Shown: piece after piece, positions 18,270 to 27,448 of the stretch
How the letters are laid out: each line of letters starts with the position of its first letter
Numbering within the stretch: the stretch's first letter is position 1
Assembly: GCF_003025595.1 (NCBI RefSeq)
Contig: NZ_PYMI01000002.1
Coordinates: 248,001-312,000, forward strand
Direction: 5' to 3'
DNA: 64,000 bases
Source of the DNA: Photobacterium ganghwense
GTDB taxonomy: Bacteria > Pseudomonadota > Gammaproteobacteria > Enterobacterales > Vibrionaceae
The notes under the pieces: model-generated
The model's input: the letters and a program-made list of their open reading frames with translations, nothing else
Told to the model about the DNA's origin: nothing
Database searches by the model: none
Program-made: the position numbers and the translations under genes

Positions 18270-18351
18270 GAGAAGGACATTATTCTTGGCAATCCCTGAG
18301 CCTGTTTCATGAGCTGCTCATAAAGCTCGTCAGGCAGGGGATGAGGCAGGG

Positions 18352-18597
18352 TTATTTGCCTTTCTTCTCTTTATGGTCTTTCTTGTTGCCTTTGCCTGGG
18401 TTGTCATCACCATGGATACTACGGTTTTCCTGGTTCTGTTTTTTCCACTGCTCACATTCTTCAGACGTAATTTTGATGTTGTCTGATTCCAGTTTCAGGC
18501 AGTCTTTGCTGAGTTCGAAACCGTTACCGGAAATTTTAACTTCAGCGTTTGCTAGCGGGCTTAACGCCAGTGCTGCCACAAGTAGGATGCGTAGCAT
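18352..18597 (-). CDS. Small exported protein, function unknown
   Basis: An 81-codon frame started at 18597 behind CAGGAGATC. The first 18 residues (MLRILLVAALALSPLANA) are a clear signal peptide. The mature part of about 60 residues has two cysteines (KDCLKL and SEECEQW) that could form a disulfide, and it ends in a lysine-rich tail (GKGNKKDHKEKKGK). I do not recognise a family. It shares a terminator with paaXY but is convergent to them, so a phenylacetate role is not implied. It is 55 bases downstream of the TetR gene on the same strand and could be cotranscribed with it. Confidence 0.7.
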   Translation of the reverse strand: MLRILLVAALALSPLANAEVKISGNGFELSKDCLKLESDNIKITSEECEQWKKQNQENRSIHGDDNPGKGNKKDHKEKKGK

Positions 18598-18652
18598 GGT
18601 GATCTCCTGTTGATAATGTTCAGTGTTAAATATGCTATACGGGTTATCGGGA

Positions 18653-19261
18653 TCATTCCTTGATCGCATAGGCGGAAATAAACTGTTTTACCACAGAGTG
18701 AATTGCCGCGCTTTTTTCCTCTTCAGATGCAGTGCGGTTCGTCATCAGTTGCGGCCAGAATACAACAGCTTTCAGCCCGCTGATGAACTGTTCAGCCACG
18801 ATTTCAGGGCACGGCACATCCAGTCGCCCGGCTTCTAAGCCGTCCCGTATCCAGCGTGACAGCCCGCAGCCGCCTTCCAGTTTTTCGACTTTTTCCATCA
18901 TCAGCTCGCCAATGTCGCTGGAACGCAAGCATTCCATGATCACGACCTTTGCCAGACATTGAAAGTCAGGGTTACTTAACAAATCGGCTTCCTTGCGGGC
19001 AATGCTAAGCAGTTGAGTGTTCAGCGGTTGCTCCGGTTCAAACCGGATTTGCCGCATCACCGTAATTTTAGATAGTAAACGCTCGATAATGACGCAAAAA
19101 AGGCTTTCTTTGGTGGGGTAGTACTTATAAAGCGTACGTTTTGACACCTCGGCCTGTTTGGCGATGGCTTCCATGCTTGCTTGCTCCAGCCCTTTTTCTG
19201 CAAAAATTTTCAGGGCGGCGCAAATGATACTTTCCTGTTTTATTTCAGTCACTTTACTCAT
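18653..19261 (-). CDS. TetR-family transcriptional regulator
   Basis: A 202-residue protein with an N-terminal TetR helix-turn-helix (FAEKGLEQASMEAIAKQAE, VSKRTLYKYYPTKESLF) and a C-terminal all-helical ligand domain resembling the AefR/C-terminal TetR group. It is divergent from the gene at 19380. Two 24-bp palindromes lie between them, which fits an autoregulated local repressor. The effector is unknown; lipophilic compounds are common for the group. Confidence 0.9.
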   Translation of the reverse strand: MSKVTEIKQESIICAALKIFAEKGLEQASMEAIAKQAEVSKRTLYKYYPTKESLFCVIIERLLSKITVMRQIRFEPEQPLNTQLLSIARKEADLLSNPDFQCLAKVVIMECLRSSDIGELMMEKVEKLEGGCGLSRWIRDGLEAGRLDVPCPEIVAEQFISGLKAVVFWPQLMTNRTASEEEKSAAIHSVVKQFISAYAIKE

Positions 19262-19296
19262 CGGTACTATCCCGTCCAGGGTTCCTCGTCACGACC

Positions 19297-19320
19297 AAAG
19301 TAAACACATGTGTTTACTTT
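19297..19320. promoter_or_regulatory. TetR operator 1, perfect 24-bp palindrome
   Basis: AAAGTAAACACA followed by its exact complement TGTGTTTACTTT. It lies about 36 bases upstream of the tetR start, where it would cover the tetR promoter. Confidence 0.8.
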
Positions 19321-19341
19321 GAGCGGTTCTTGGTTATCATA

Positions 19342-19365
19342 AAAGTATACACCTGCGTTTACTTT
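19342..19365. promoter_or_regulatory. TetR operator 2, imperfect copy
   Basis: AAAGTATACACC followed by TGCGTTTACTTT repeats the palindrome at 19297-19320 with few mismatches. Centres are 45 bp apart. It ends 14 bases before the downstream ATG and would block that gene directly. Confidence 0.78.
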
Positions 19366-19379
19366 TAAGGCTAGAACAA

Positions 19380-20546
19380 ATGAAAACATCTCTGAAAGCA
19401 TCGCTGGTCGCTGTAATGGGCGTACTTGGGGTCGCAGCTTACAGTGGCGATGATGTTGATGGCTGGCATGTACAGAGTGAAGAAATCCGCCAGGAGCGGA
19501 TTGCCCGCTCGCCACAATTTGACAACGGTACCGCTATCAGCCGCCTGCCTCAGGTTGATCACAGTGAAGGCATGTTATCGGTGATGTGGAAATTTTTCAT
19601 GGCGCGGGATCAATACAAGCCACATGACCGGTTGACATTTAAGGCGGTGGATACGGCCAAGCTGGTGGAGCCCAGCCAGGATTTGCGGGTGACCTGGCTG
19701 GGGCATTCGTCGTTGTTCGTGGAGGCTGACGGGGTACGGATGCTGATAGATCCGGTGTTTGACTATGCTTCGCCATCGCTGTTTTCGCGCTGGTTCAGTC
19801 GCAATGTTGATGCCCCGGTCAGCCGCGAGGCATTGCCACTGCCGGATGTCATTCTGATTTCCCATGACCACTATGATCATCTGGAAGAGAGCACGGCGCG
19901 TTACTATGCCGATAAAAACGTCACTTTTTATGTGCCGCTCGGGGTGGGACGTCATCTCGAAAAGTGGGGAGTAAACCCGGCTAACATCCATGAATTTGAC
20001 TGGTGGGAAAGTCAGCGTGTCGGCTCGGTGCGCATTACTTCGGCCCCGGCCAATCACACCTCCGGCCGGGGATTGTTTGACAAAAACCAAACCCTGTGGA
20101 CGTCATGGGCGATTCAGGCCAACGCCGGCAGCGTGTTCTACAGCGGTGATTCGGCGTACGGTGAGCATTTCAAGGCGATTGGAGAAAAACTGGGGCCGTT
20201 TGACCTGACCTTCCTGGAAGTGGCCGCCAATCTGAAAGCGGACAGCGGCTATCCGGTTGAAGGATGGGGGCATATGCAGGCCGCCCATACCATGCAGGCG
20301 CATCTCGATGTACGGGGCGATAAATTGTTTCCGGTTCACTGGTCGACCTACGAGTTGTTTCTGAATAAATGGGACGAGCCGGTGAATGATCTGATTGATG
20401 AAGCCGCGTCATACCAAGTTGAACTGGTCACCCCGATGATCGGCGAATCGCTGGATCTGTCCCAGCCGATCAGAACGGCTTATTGGTGGCAGTCGCGTGA
20501 ATCCTGGTATGACTTATCCAAGCTGGCAATGGCTGCCAACAAATAG
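19380..20546 (+). CDS. Metallo-beta-lactamase-fold hydrolase, NAPE-PLD-like, exported
   Basis: A 388-residue protein with a hydrophobic N-terminus that may be a signal peptide (MKTSLKASLVAVMGVLGVAAYS). The metal site motif ILISHDHYDHLEE and VTWLGHSSLFVEADG at the sheet start, plus PANHTSG and SGDSAYGEHF, are those of the UlaG/NAPE-PLD branch of the metallo-beta-lactamase fold, which hydrolyses phosphodiester or lactone bonds. The substrate cannot be told. Its promoter region carries an operator shared with the divergent TetR gene, so it is probably induced by a small molecule. Confidence 0.85.
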   Translation: MKTSLKASLVAVMGVLGVAAYSGDDVDGWHVQSEEIRQERIARSPQFDNGTAISRLPQVDHSEGMLSVMWKFFMARDQYKPHDRLTFKAVDTAKLVEPSQDLRVTWLGHSSLFVEADGVRMLIDPVFDYASPSLFSRWFSRNVDAPVSREALPLPDVILISHDHYDHLEESTARYYADKNVTFYVPLGVGRHLEKWGVNPANIHEFDWWESQRVGSVRITSAPANHTSGRGLFDKNQTLWTSWAIQANAGSVFYSGDSAYGEHFKAIGEKLGPFDLTFLEVAANLKADSGYPVEGWGHMQAAHTMQAHLDVRGDKLFPVHWSTYELFLNKWDEPVNDLIDEAASYQVELVTPMIGESLDLSQPIRTAYWWQSRESWYDLSKLAMAANK

Positions 20547-20613
20547 GTGACAATCGAGCCCGATTACCCATTGCTTATCAGGTTGTATTGATCAACAGTC
20601 CGCGCTGAATTGC

Positions 20614-20664
20614 GGTTCAGCATGAGCAGTGGTTCAGCATGAGCAGTGGTTCAGCATAAGCAGT
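20614..20664. repeat. 17-bp tandem repeat, three copies
   Basis: GGTTCAGCATGAGCAGT occurs twice exactly and a third time with one change, head to tail, in the convergent spacer between 20546 and 20729. Confidence 0.85.
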
Positions 20665-20677
20665 GGTTAAAGTAACT

Positions 20678-20706
20678 AACGGGGTAAGGCTGCGCTTTTC
20701 CCCGTT
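20678..20706. terminator. Possible terminator hairpin between convergent genes
   Basis: AACGGGG and CCCCGTT pair around a 15-base loop. No real T run follows on either strand, so the call is weak. Confidence 0.35.
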
Positions 20707-20728
20707 CCCTGATCGTCTTCTGGTGTGA

Positions 20729-22105
20729 TTACTTCGGGGATACGTCTCCCGATATCGGGGAAGAGGCTCCCTTGTCAGGGGAGTGGCGTTGGCCTTCCTC
20801 TGTTCTGTCAGGTTCTAACTTGGCGGCAATCTGGCAGACGTTGATCTTGTCGGCTCGGTTACCTTCCACCCGGGTGACCGTGAAGCGCCAGCCTTCCCAT
20901 TCGATGACATCATCCACCTCTGGCAATCGGTTCAGGCACCACATCAGCATGCCACTGAGAGTGTGGTAACCATGGTGTGTTTCGTCCGGCAAAGCCGTTA
21001 AGGCCAGTAGGTCTTTAAGCACCAGAATGGGGATCAGCCCATCCATCAACCATTGTCCCTCTTCTGTTTCCAGTGACCAGATATCTTCCGGCGCACGGAT
21101 ATTAAACTCGCCAGTCAGTGCTTCGAGAATGTCATGGGGAGTCACAATTCCCTGAACATCGCCGTATTCATCCACCACAAACACCATGGTGTCGCCAGAT
21201 TGACGGAAATGTGCCAGCAGCTGAGTACCGGTCCAGGTTTCAGGTACAAAGACGGCAGGTTGCAGGGAGTGGGTGAGCGTAGAGCCCGACCGGGCAATCT
21301 TGTGCTGCAAGAACTGCTTGGCGGAGCTGATGCCAAGTGGATTATCAATGCTCCCTTCAACCACCGGAAAGCGTTCATGGCCGGAAGCCAGCAGGCGATT
21401 AATGTTGCTGTCTATCGGCGTATTGATATCGAGCAACTCAATTTCGCTGCGCGGTGTCATCAGGGATGTGACGCGCCGATCATCAAAGTGGAACACGTTT
21501 CGCACCATGTCGTGTTCCTGTTTTTCGATCGCCCCGCACTCGCTACCTTCCGTCAGCACCGCCCGGATATCCTCTTCGGTCAGGCTGTCACCGTTGTTCT
21601 GGTTGTTTTTGCCAAGCAGCCGCAGGATTAAGTCGGTAGAGCCGGAAAGCAGCCAAACAAACGGGCGAGACAGCTTTGCCAGCAGTGCCAGCGGAAAGGC
21701 CATGACTCGGGCGATACTCTCAGGATGAAACTGGGCAAGGCGCTTGGGCACCAGCTCGCCGATGACAATGGAAACATAGGTAATGCCCACAACCGCTATG
21801 GCTGTCGCAGTGACCGAGCTGGTTCTGGTGCTCAGTCCGTTCTCGTGCAGCAGGTCAGCCAGCGGAGCCGCCAGTGCGGCTTCTCCGAAAATACCGTTGA
21901 GGATCCCGATAGCCGTGATGCCAATCTGAACTGTTGATAAAAAACGGGTTGGCTCTTCGCCGAGCTGAATGGCCAGTGCCGAACTGGCATCCCCCTGGCT
22001 CGCGAGTTTTTGTAATCGACTTTTCCGGGCCGTCACCAGCGCAATTTCTGACATGGCAAACACCCCGTTAAGCAGGATCAGTGCGACAAGAATCAGCACG
22101 TCCAT
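20729..22105 (-). CDS. CorC/HlyC-family membrane protein with CNNM and CBS domains
   Basis: A 458-residue protein. The N-terminal DUF21/CNNM membrane domain (about residues 1-190, with ILLNGVFAMSEIALVTARKS and IGITAIGILNGIFGEAALA) is followed by a CBS pair (MTPRSEIELLDINTPI at about 220) and a C-terminal CorC/HlyC domain (about 350-430). The family is linked to magnesium or cobalt efflux and resistance. The old name hemolysin is not supported by function. It is a single gene, with no obvious partner. Confidence 0.88.
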   Translation of the reverse strand: MDVLILVALILLNGVFAMSEIALVTARKSRLQKLASQGDASSALAIQLGEEPTRFLSTVQIGITAIGILNGIFGEAALAAPLADLLHENGLSTRTSSVTATAIAVVGITYVSIVIGELVPKRLAQFHPESIARVMAFPLALLAKLSRPFVWLLSGSTDLILRLLGKNNQNNGDSLTEEDIRAVLTEGSECGAIEKQEHDMVRNVFHFDDRRVTSLMTPRSEIELLDINTPIDSNINRLLASGHERFPVVEGSIDNPLGISSAKQFLQHKIARSGSTLTHSLQPAVFVPETWTGTQLLAHFRQSGDTMVFVVDEYGDVQGIVTPHDILEALTGEFNIRAPEDIWSLETEEGQWLMDGLIPILVLKDLLALTALPDETHHGYHTLSGMLMWCLNRLPEVDDVIEWEGWRFTVTRVEGNRADKINVCQIAAKLEPDRTEEGQRHSPDKGASSPISGDVSPK

Positions 22106-22306
22106 AACCGTCTCCTTGAATCCTCAAACAATGTTCTTCTGTCGCTGAGTATCGCGCTAATCGGAGCGGGAAGCGGTGAGGTTTTCCGCAAGTTTTTCTT
22201 TGTATTGATGAAATTTTTTGCTGGATGGTGGTGGGCATAAGGGGGGTGAGGTTAGAGTGGAGCCGTCACTCCCTGACAGTTACAATGTGGCTTCACAGAG
22301 GAAAAG

Positions 22307-22936
22307 ATGATGACAGAGCTAAGCATGTATCACATTGCGTTTCGTACTCAAAGGTTGCAGGTGGCTTCGCTAAACCGCCACCAGGCGGGGCTACATCAGG
22401 AAATCATGGCTATGTTTACCGCACGGGTGAGCCGCTATCTGCCGCCGGCCAGTCAGCAACTGCGCTCCCCCCTTGAGGTCGATAGCTGGCTGGACAGCAT
22501 GATGCAGACCGGCATGCTGCTGAGGCTCACTGAACAAGTGGATGGCGACAGTACGGTAAATGGTTCAGAGAACAGATCAGCCATTGGTTATCTGTTTGTG
22601 TTTCCGGAACAAGAGCACGGAAAACGGGGCTACCGGGTGGGGTATGTGCTAGATGAAGCGCAATGGGGCAAAGGTCTGGCGACCGAAGCCATGCAAGGGT
22701 TACTGCATTATTTGTCAGATGCATGTTTGCCTGATGCTGAGTGTTCAGAGCGGGACGTAGCGACGCCTCATTTAGCGCCAGAAGTGAGCCGTGCAACGTA
22801 CTTTATTGCAGGCATAGAACCGGCAAATGTTGCTTCACTCAACGTGCTGACGAAGTTGGGATTCGAGTTTGATGAAACCCGACAGTCGGTCGACTATTAC
22901 CGTTTAGCTGCGACGGCTATCGCTGCTGCACACTGA
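22307..22936 (+). CDS. GNAT-family N-acetyltransferase (RimJ/RimL-like)
   Basis: A 209-residue protein with the RimJ-type layout. RVGYVLDEAQWGKGLATEAM carries the acetyl-CoA pyrophosphate-binding Q/RxxGxG/A pattern, followed by ANVASLNVLTKLGFEF near the end. An insertion of about 25 residues between these (around DACLPDAECSERD) lengthens the domain. AGAGGAAAAG precedes the ATG. The acceptor is unknown. It stands alone between an oppositely oriented CorC gene and the irgA terminator. Confidence 0.82.
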   Translation: MMTELSMYHIAFRTQRLQVASLNRHQAGLHQEIMAMFTARVSRYLPPASQQLRSPLEVDSWLDSMMQTGMLLRLTEQVDGDSTVNGSENRSAIGYLFVFPEQEHGKRGYRVGYVLDEAQWGKGLATEAMQGLLHYLSDACLPDAECSERDVATPHLAPEVSRATYFIAGIEPANVASLNVLTKLGFEFDETRQSVDYYRLAATAIAAAH

Positions 22937-23004
22937 TACAGTAAGCGGATAAATCGCTGCAAACCGGAAGTATCAAGAAAGGTGTAAATAAAGGCGGGAA
23001 GAAA

Positions 23005-23066
23005 GGCTCACTTTCTCTGTGACAGCGACCGAAAAGCCTTTGTCACAGTGGCATAGAAAGTGAGCC
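23005..23066. terminator. Nested inverted repeat between GNAT gene and irgA
   Basis: GGCTCACTTTCT pairs with AGAAAGTGAGCC (outer arms), and CTGTGACA pairs with TGTCACAG (inner arms). It lies 20 bases after the irgA stop and between two convergent genes. No T run is present, but the size suggests a shared terminator. Confidence 0.55.
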
Positions 23067-23085
23067 GAATTGTCAGACGTTTGGG

Positions 23086-25035
23086 TTAGAACGCAATATC
23101 CATTCCCAGCCAGTAACGGCGACCGTCTTCAACGTACTGGTATTTCTCGTACGTTACCGCTTCATCAAACAGGTTGTAGATCGCTGCTTTTACGCGTGCG
23201 TTGTCGGTCAGCTGGTAGTTAATACCCGCATCAACAAAGGTATAAGACGGCGCAATGAAAGTACGGCTAGACGGTGTGGTAACCGGCTGGCTTTCTTTGC
23301 CGCGGTAAGTCACTTTCACCCAGCTGCCCAGATTGTCAGTCGCAGCCCAGTCCATCCCCGCATTCGCCAGGTGTTTTGGCAGCTGGTTCAGTGGCATGCC
23401 TTTGTACTGACCACTTTTCTGCTCAGAGTCGGTATAGGTATAGCTGGCGTTCACACTGATGGTGTCGGTCAGAGGCGTGGCCAATGTGGCCTCTACCCCG
23501 CGGGTAACGGCTTTATCGACGTTGACGCGGTATGTCGGATCGGCACCCCAGTCATTCTGTCCTTCAGTACAGATTGATGTCGGGCAGGTGACTCGGGTGA
23601 TCTTGTCTTTAAAGTCGTTATTGAACAGCGTCAGACCGGCATTCAGACCGCCAAGGCTGGAATACAGCAGGCCGATTTCGGTGTTCACTGATTTCTCTGG
23701 TGACAGATCCGGGTTACCGTAGATGTTGCCGCCACGGCTGACCTGTGCCCAGTCGGCGGTAATTTCACGCAGCTGTGGCGAACGGAAACCGGTCGATACA
23801 CCACCTTTCAGTGTCCAGTCTTCGGCAAAGTGCCATACCCCGTAGGCACGTGGGCTAAAGTGTTCACCATAGTTTTCGTCATGGTCAAAGCGGCCGCCCA
23901 GCGTCAACGAGAAGGTGTCCGTCAGGCTCCAGTCATCTTCGATAAACGCTGCCATCTGGGTGTTGGAAATATGCGTACGGCCTGATGTTTTCGCTTTGTT
24001 GGACGACTCGTCATCCAGCGAGGCATGGGTAAACTCAGCACCGACTGTCACCATGTGATCGCCCAGCGTCAGGAACGCCGTTGATTTTGCAGTGGTGTTG
24101 GCAATTTCCATCTTACGCGTTTTGTTATCGCTGATTTCATACTGCACATAGCTGTCGGTACTGATGTCATCCCAGTTGCCCTGGTGAGTCACGGCATAGT
24201 GAGTACGGCGATATTCGTTCACGGAATCTTTTCCGTTTTCTTCCACGCTCATGCCTGCGTTGCCGCGGCGATCTTGCTCAGAGACACCGGTTTCAAACTG
24301 GATCAGGTTGTCGTCATTAATCTGATAGTTCAGCTTACCGGTCACGCTGTTGAGGGACTTATCTTCAAAACCGTTGACGATTTTGTCTTCGTCGCGCTGG
24401 GTGGTCTGGCCGTACAGTTGCAGGCCCAGTTTGTCTTCAATCAGCGCGCCGCTCAGATAGAAGTTCGCGCTGCGTTGATCACCCGAACGGCTGTCTTCCT
24501 GAATAATGGTATCCAGTTGAACGTTACCGCTCCACTCTTTGCCGAATTTGCGGGTAATAATGTTCACAACCCCCCCGATGGCATCGGAGCCGTAAAGGGT
24601 CGACATCGGGCCGCGAATAACTTCAATGCGCTCAATCGCTTGTAGCGGTGGCAGCCAGCCTTGTTCAATGCCCGGGCCGTCACTGTTCGGACGTGTCTCG
24701 CGGGATGACTGGCGTTTGCCGTCAACCAGAATCAGGGTGTATTTCGAGCTCATCCCCCGCAGGCTGATATCGGTGGTATCCCCCCCTCCGGTAATGACCA
24801 CCCCCGGCACGTCACGCAGGGCATCCGTCACATCGCGGTAGTAGCGTTTTTCCAGTTCGTCACGGGAAATTACGCTGATACTGGCGGGTGCGTCGACCTG
24901 TAACTGCTCATAGCCTGCTGCGGTGACAACAACGGTCTCCATGGCTTGCGACGACGACTCTGCATAGGCAGAAACCGACAATACGGACGCAATTGCAGCA
25001 ACTAGCGGCATAACAGCAGGCTTGGGGCTGGACAT
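23086..25035 (-). CDS. irgA: TonB-dependent catechol siderophore receptor (IrgA-like)
   Basis: A 649-residue outer-membrane receptor with a signal peptide ending at SAYA, a TonB box METVVVTA, a plug domain (SLRGMSSKYTLILVDGKRQ and IERIEVIRGPMSTLYGSDAIG) and a C-terminal beta-barrel ending in an aromatic residue (WLGMDIAF). This combination, with the divergent LysR gene, matches Vibrio IrgA, an enterobactin/catecholate receptor. Expression is likely iron-repressed through the Fur box at 25051-25065 just before its ribosome site. It takes up ferric catechols; the transporter genes follow on the other strand. Confidence 0.88.
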   Translation of the reverse strand: MSSPKPAVMPLVAAIASVLSVSAYAESSSQAMETVVVTAAGYEQLQVDAPASISVISRDELEKRYYRDVTDALRDVPGVVITGGGDTTDISLRGMSSKYTLILVDGKRQSSRETRPNSDGPGIEQGWLPPLQAIERIEVIRGPMSTLYGSDAIGGVVNIITRKFGKEWSGNVQLDTIIQEDSRSGDQRSANFYLSGALIEDKLGLQLYGQTTQRDEDKIVNGFEDKSLNSVTGKLNYQINDDNLIQFETGVSEQDRRGNAGMSVEENGKDSVNEYRRTHYAVTHQGNWDDISTDSYVQYEISDNKTRKMEIANTTAKSTAFLTLGDHMVTVGAEFTHASLDDESSNKAKTSGRTHISNTQMAAFIEDDWSLTDTFSLTLGGRFDHDENYGEHFSPRAYGVWHFAEDWTLKGGVSTGFRSPQLREITADWAQVSRGGNIYGNPDLSPEKSVNTEIGLLYSSLGGLNAGLTLFNNDFKDKITRVTCPTSICTEGQNDWGADPTYRVNVDKAVTRGVEATLATPLTDTISVNASYTYTDSEQKSGQYKGMPLNQLPKHLANAGMDWAATDNLGSWVKVTYRGKESQPVTTPSSRTFIAPSYTFVDAGINYQLTDNARVKAAIYNLFDEAVTYEKYQYVEDGRRYWLGMDIAF

Positions 25036-25050
25036 AGGTAACTCCTTAAA

Positions 25051-25065
25051 TGATAATCATTATTA
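25051..25065. promoter_or_regulatory. Fur box between irgA and irgB
   Basis: TGATAAT-C-ATTATTA matches the 7-1-7 Fur consensus at 13 of 14 arm positions. It lies 15 bases upstream of the irgA start codon and within the divergent irgA/irgB spacer, where Fur could repress both directions. Confidence 0.88.
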
Positions 25066-25182
25066 ATTGTGGTGCGGATTCTTCCCTAACTGGAAACAAA
25101 GAGCTAGGGCAATAAACGGAACGGTGTTTTCCATTTATGGAACGGGGATTCGCTTGGAGTTATGAAGGAAAAATGTTAAGCC

Positions 25183-26121
25183 ATGCATGATCTTGCAGCG
25201 CTAAAAGCTTTTGATGCCCTTTGTCAGTACCAGAGTCTGACGGCAGCGGCTGAAGTATTGAACCAGCCTAAATCCACCCTGAGCCGACGTCTGGCACAAT
25301 TGGAAGTCGATCTGGGGCAGTCGCTGGTCACCAGGCAGGGGAACCGACTGAGTCTGACGGAAGCCGGGCAGGTGTTCTCACAGTACACCAGACAGATTCT
25401 GGCGTTGTCTGAACAGGGCAAAGAGGCGCTGCAAAGTCTCAGCAATAATGCCTGCGGGGAGCTCACTTTGCTGGTTCACCCGAATCTGTTACGCGGGTGG
25501 TTTTCAAAGGTGCTGAACCAGTTTATGAATGCGCACCCGGGCATTCATATTAATCTGCATTCCCAGACGCTGGCAGCGGGAAACAGCGAGGTTGATCTGA
25601 TGATTTGGGTCGGCTCTCCGCCTGAACATTCGCTGCGGCGTGAGTTGCTGGGGCACTGGTCGTTCGGACTATACGCGTCACCGGCGTACCTGGAGGATCA
25701 CCCGCCACCGACCCACCCGAGTGAGCTGACTGGCCACCCCTGGATTGATCTGATTGCCAAACGGCAGGATGGGCTGACCCTGCTTCACAAGGAGGAAGGT
25801 AGCTACGATTTGCCGCCTATCAATTCCCGATTACGGACCGACAGCCTGACCATGCAGGCTGACGCTATTGCCAACGGGCGGGGTATTGGCATGTTACCGG
25901 TCTGGCTGGCAGACGGGTTCGAACGGGCCCATCCCGGTAGCGTGTTGCCCTGTCTGCCGGGTTGGCAACCGGAAGCAACGGAAGTGGCCTGTTATTACAC
26001 CGCGGGTCGGCCGCCCTTGCGGGTTAAAGTGTTGCTCGATGCACTGCGCCAGCAATGTCCGCCGGAGTGGACTCAGTGTCACCATGCCTATTCTATGAAA
26101 GCGTCAGAAAAATCAGCGTGA
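25183..26121 (+). CDS. irgB: LysR-family activator (IrgB-like)
   Basis: A 312-residue LysR regulator with the N-terminal helix-turn-helix (LAALKAFDALCQYQSLTAAA, SRRLAQLEVDLGQSLVTR) and a substrate-binding domain. In Vibrio cholerae, IrgB is divergent from irgA and activates it under low iron. The same arrangement is seen here across 147 bases containing a Fur box. It may also influence the vct genes that follow on the same strand. Confidence 0.85.
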   Translation: MHDLAALKAFDALCQYQSLTAAAEVLNQPKSTLSRRLAQLEVDLGQSLVTRQGNRLSLTEAGQVFSQYTRQILALSEQGKEALQSLSNNACGELTLLVHPNLLRGWFSKVLNQFMNAHPGIHINLHSQTLAAGNSEVDLMIWVGSPPEHSLRRELLGHWSFGLYASPAYLEDHPPPTHPSELTGHPWIDLIAKRQDGLTLLHKEEGSYDLPPINSRLRTDSLTMQADAIANGRGIGMLPVWLADGFERAHPGSVLPCLPGWQPEATEVACYYTAGRPPLRVKVLLDALRQQCPPEWTQCHHAYSMKASEKSA

Positions 26122-26395
26122 AGCACCGTTTACTGCCGCCGGATAAATACCCCAGATAAATACCAATGTGAAACCGTGTCCGTGTATCGGTTAATCAGCT
26201 TGTGTCAGCCGCCTGGCTGTTGTGTATCGGTGCTGACTGACTGGCAATGGCTCCTCATAAACCGGGTGATGTCGCTTGCGGATAAACGGATTTTGATGCC
26301 AACCCATTGCTTCTAAATGGGCTTTTCGATACGTCTCAATGACATCGCGAGAATGAGACTATCACCATCAAGCTGAATCGTTACTGAAATGTAAA

Positions 26396-26410
26396 GGAGA
26401 ATAATTCGCA
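26396..26410 (+). promoter_or_regulatory. Candidate Fur site upstream of vctP
   Basis: GGAGAAT-A-ATTCGCA matches the 7-1-7 Fur consensus at 10 of 14 positions, weaker than the irgA site. It lies about 73 bases before the vctP start in a 360-base spacer that otherwise shows no gene. Confidence 0.4.
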
Positions 26411-26482
26411 TTTTTGTTCGTGACCTCGGGAGATTTTTTGGCTAGGATTGGCTCACTTTTCTGTAAACCGTGGAAATTCTGG

Positions 26483-27400
26483 ATGAAATCTTTGAGGTCT
26501 TTGACTCGTCTTGTTGTGGTAGCGGCAGGCGTACTGGCTGCTGCTTCATCTTTTGCAGCAACAAAAACTATTCAGCACCATGAAGGTGAAATTACCCTGG
26601 ATGGTGTGCCTAAACGTGTTGTCGTGCTGGGTCACGGCAGTCTGGATACGCTGGATCGTCTCGGCGTCGAGCCGGTTGGGGTCGTGAAAGCGATGATGCC
26701 AACCTACCTGGACAAGTATCAGGATAAGAAATATGCCGCGATGGGGTCTGTCAAAGAACCGGATTTTGAAGCCATTTACATGGCTAAGCCGGATCTGATC
26801 ATCGCGGAAGCCCGTCTGCGTGAAATGATGGGAGAGCTGAATAAGATCGCGCCGACCATCATGTATGCGGTTGATTACGGTGAGTACTGGAAAGACACGC
26901 AGGCCAACTGGCGTATGTTGGGTGAAGTGTTTGACAAGCAGACAGAAGCAGATGCACTGATCGCAAACACGCAGGCCAAACTGGATGACACCCGCGCGAA
27001 AGCACAGGCCAGCCAGATGAAAGCCATGATGGTGATGAACAACGGCAGCAACCTGGCGATGTTCAACCAAGGCAGCCGTTTCTCGATGGTGTTTGATGAG
27101 TTTGGTTTCAACCCGGCCCGTAGCGAAGAGGTGAAAACAACCGGCTCCCACGGCAACCTGATCTCCTTTGAATACATTGCCGATGCCAAACCAGACGTGA
27201 TTTTCGTACTGGATCGCGAGCAGGCTATCGGGAAAGAGATCGGTAAAGCCAAGTCACGATTCAACAATGTGCTGGTGAAATCGACCCCGGCATCGCAAAA
27301 CGATCGCATTGTGTATCTGAATCCGAATGCCTGGTACATCACTATGGCTGGTGTGACGGCAACCGACATTATGATTGATGACATTGCCCAACTGTTTTAA
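26483..27400 (+). CDS. vctP: VctP-like periplasmic ferri-siderophore-binding protein
   Basis: A 305-residue protein when started at 26483, where GTGGAAA lies eight bases upstream and a clean signal peptide (ending SSFAA) follows. An earlier in-frame start would precede the signal. It belongs to the FepB/CeuE-type binding proteins: HHEGEITLDGVPKRVVVLGH at the mature N-terminus and PDLIIAEARLREMM in the first lobe. It receives the ferric catechol from the receptor and delivers it to VctDG. It is first in the operon and followed by an internal hairpin. Confidence 0.87.
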   Translation: MKSLRSLTRLVVVAAGVLAAASSFAATKTIQHHEGEITLDGVPKRVVVLGHGSLDTLDRLGVEPVGVVKAMMPTYLDKYQDKKYAAMGSVKEPDFEAIYMAKPDLIIAEARLREMMGELNKIAPTIMYAVDYGEYWKDTQANWRMLGEVFDKQTEADALIANTQAKLDDTRAKAQASQMKAMMVMNNGSNLAMFNQGSRFSMVFDEFGFNPARSEEVKTTGSHGNLISFEYIADAKPDVIFVLDREQAIGKEIGKAKSRFNNVLVKSTPASQNDRIVYLNPNAWYITMAGVTATDIMIDDIAQLF

Positions 27401-27420
27401 TCCCTCTTTCTTATAACGCT

Positions 27421-27448
27421 GAGGCCTGTGTATTCGCAGGCCTCTTTT
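27421..27448 (+). terminator. Intercistronic terminator/attenuator between vctP and vctD
   Basis: GAGGCCTG and CAGGCCTC form an 8-bp stem around eight bases, followed by TTTTAATTT. It ends only six bases before the vctD start. It should lower permease and ATPase expression relative to the binding protein. Confidence 0.85.
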
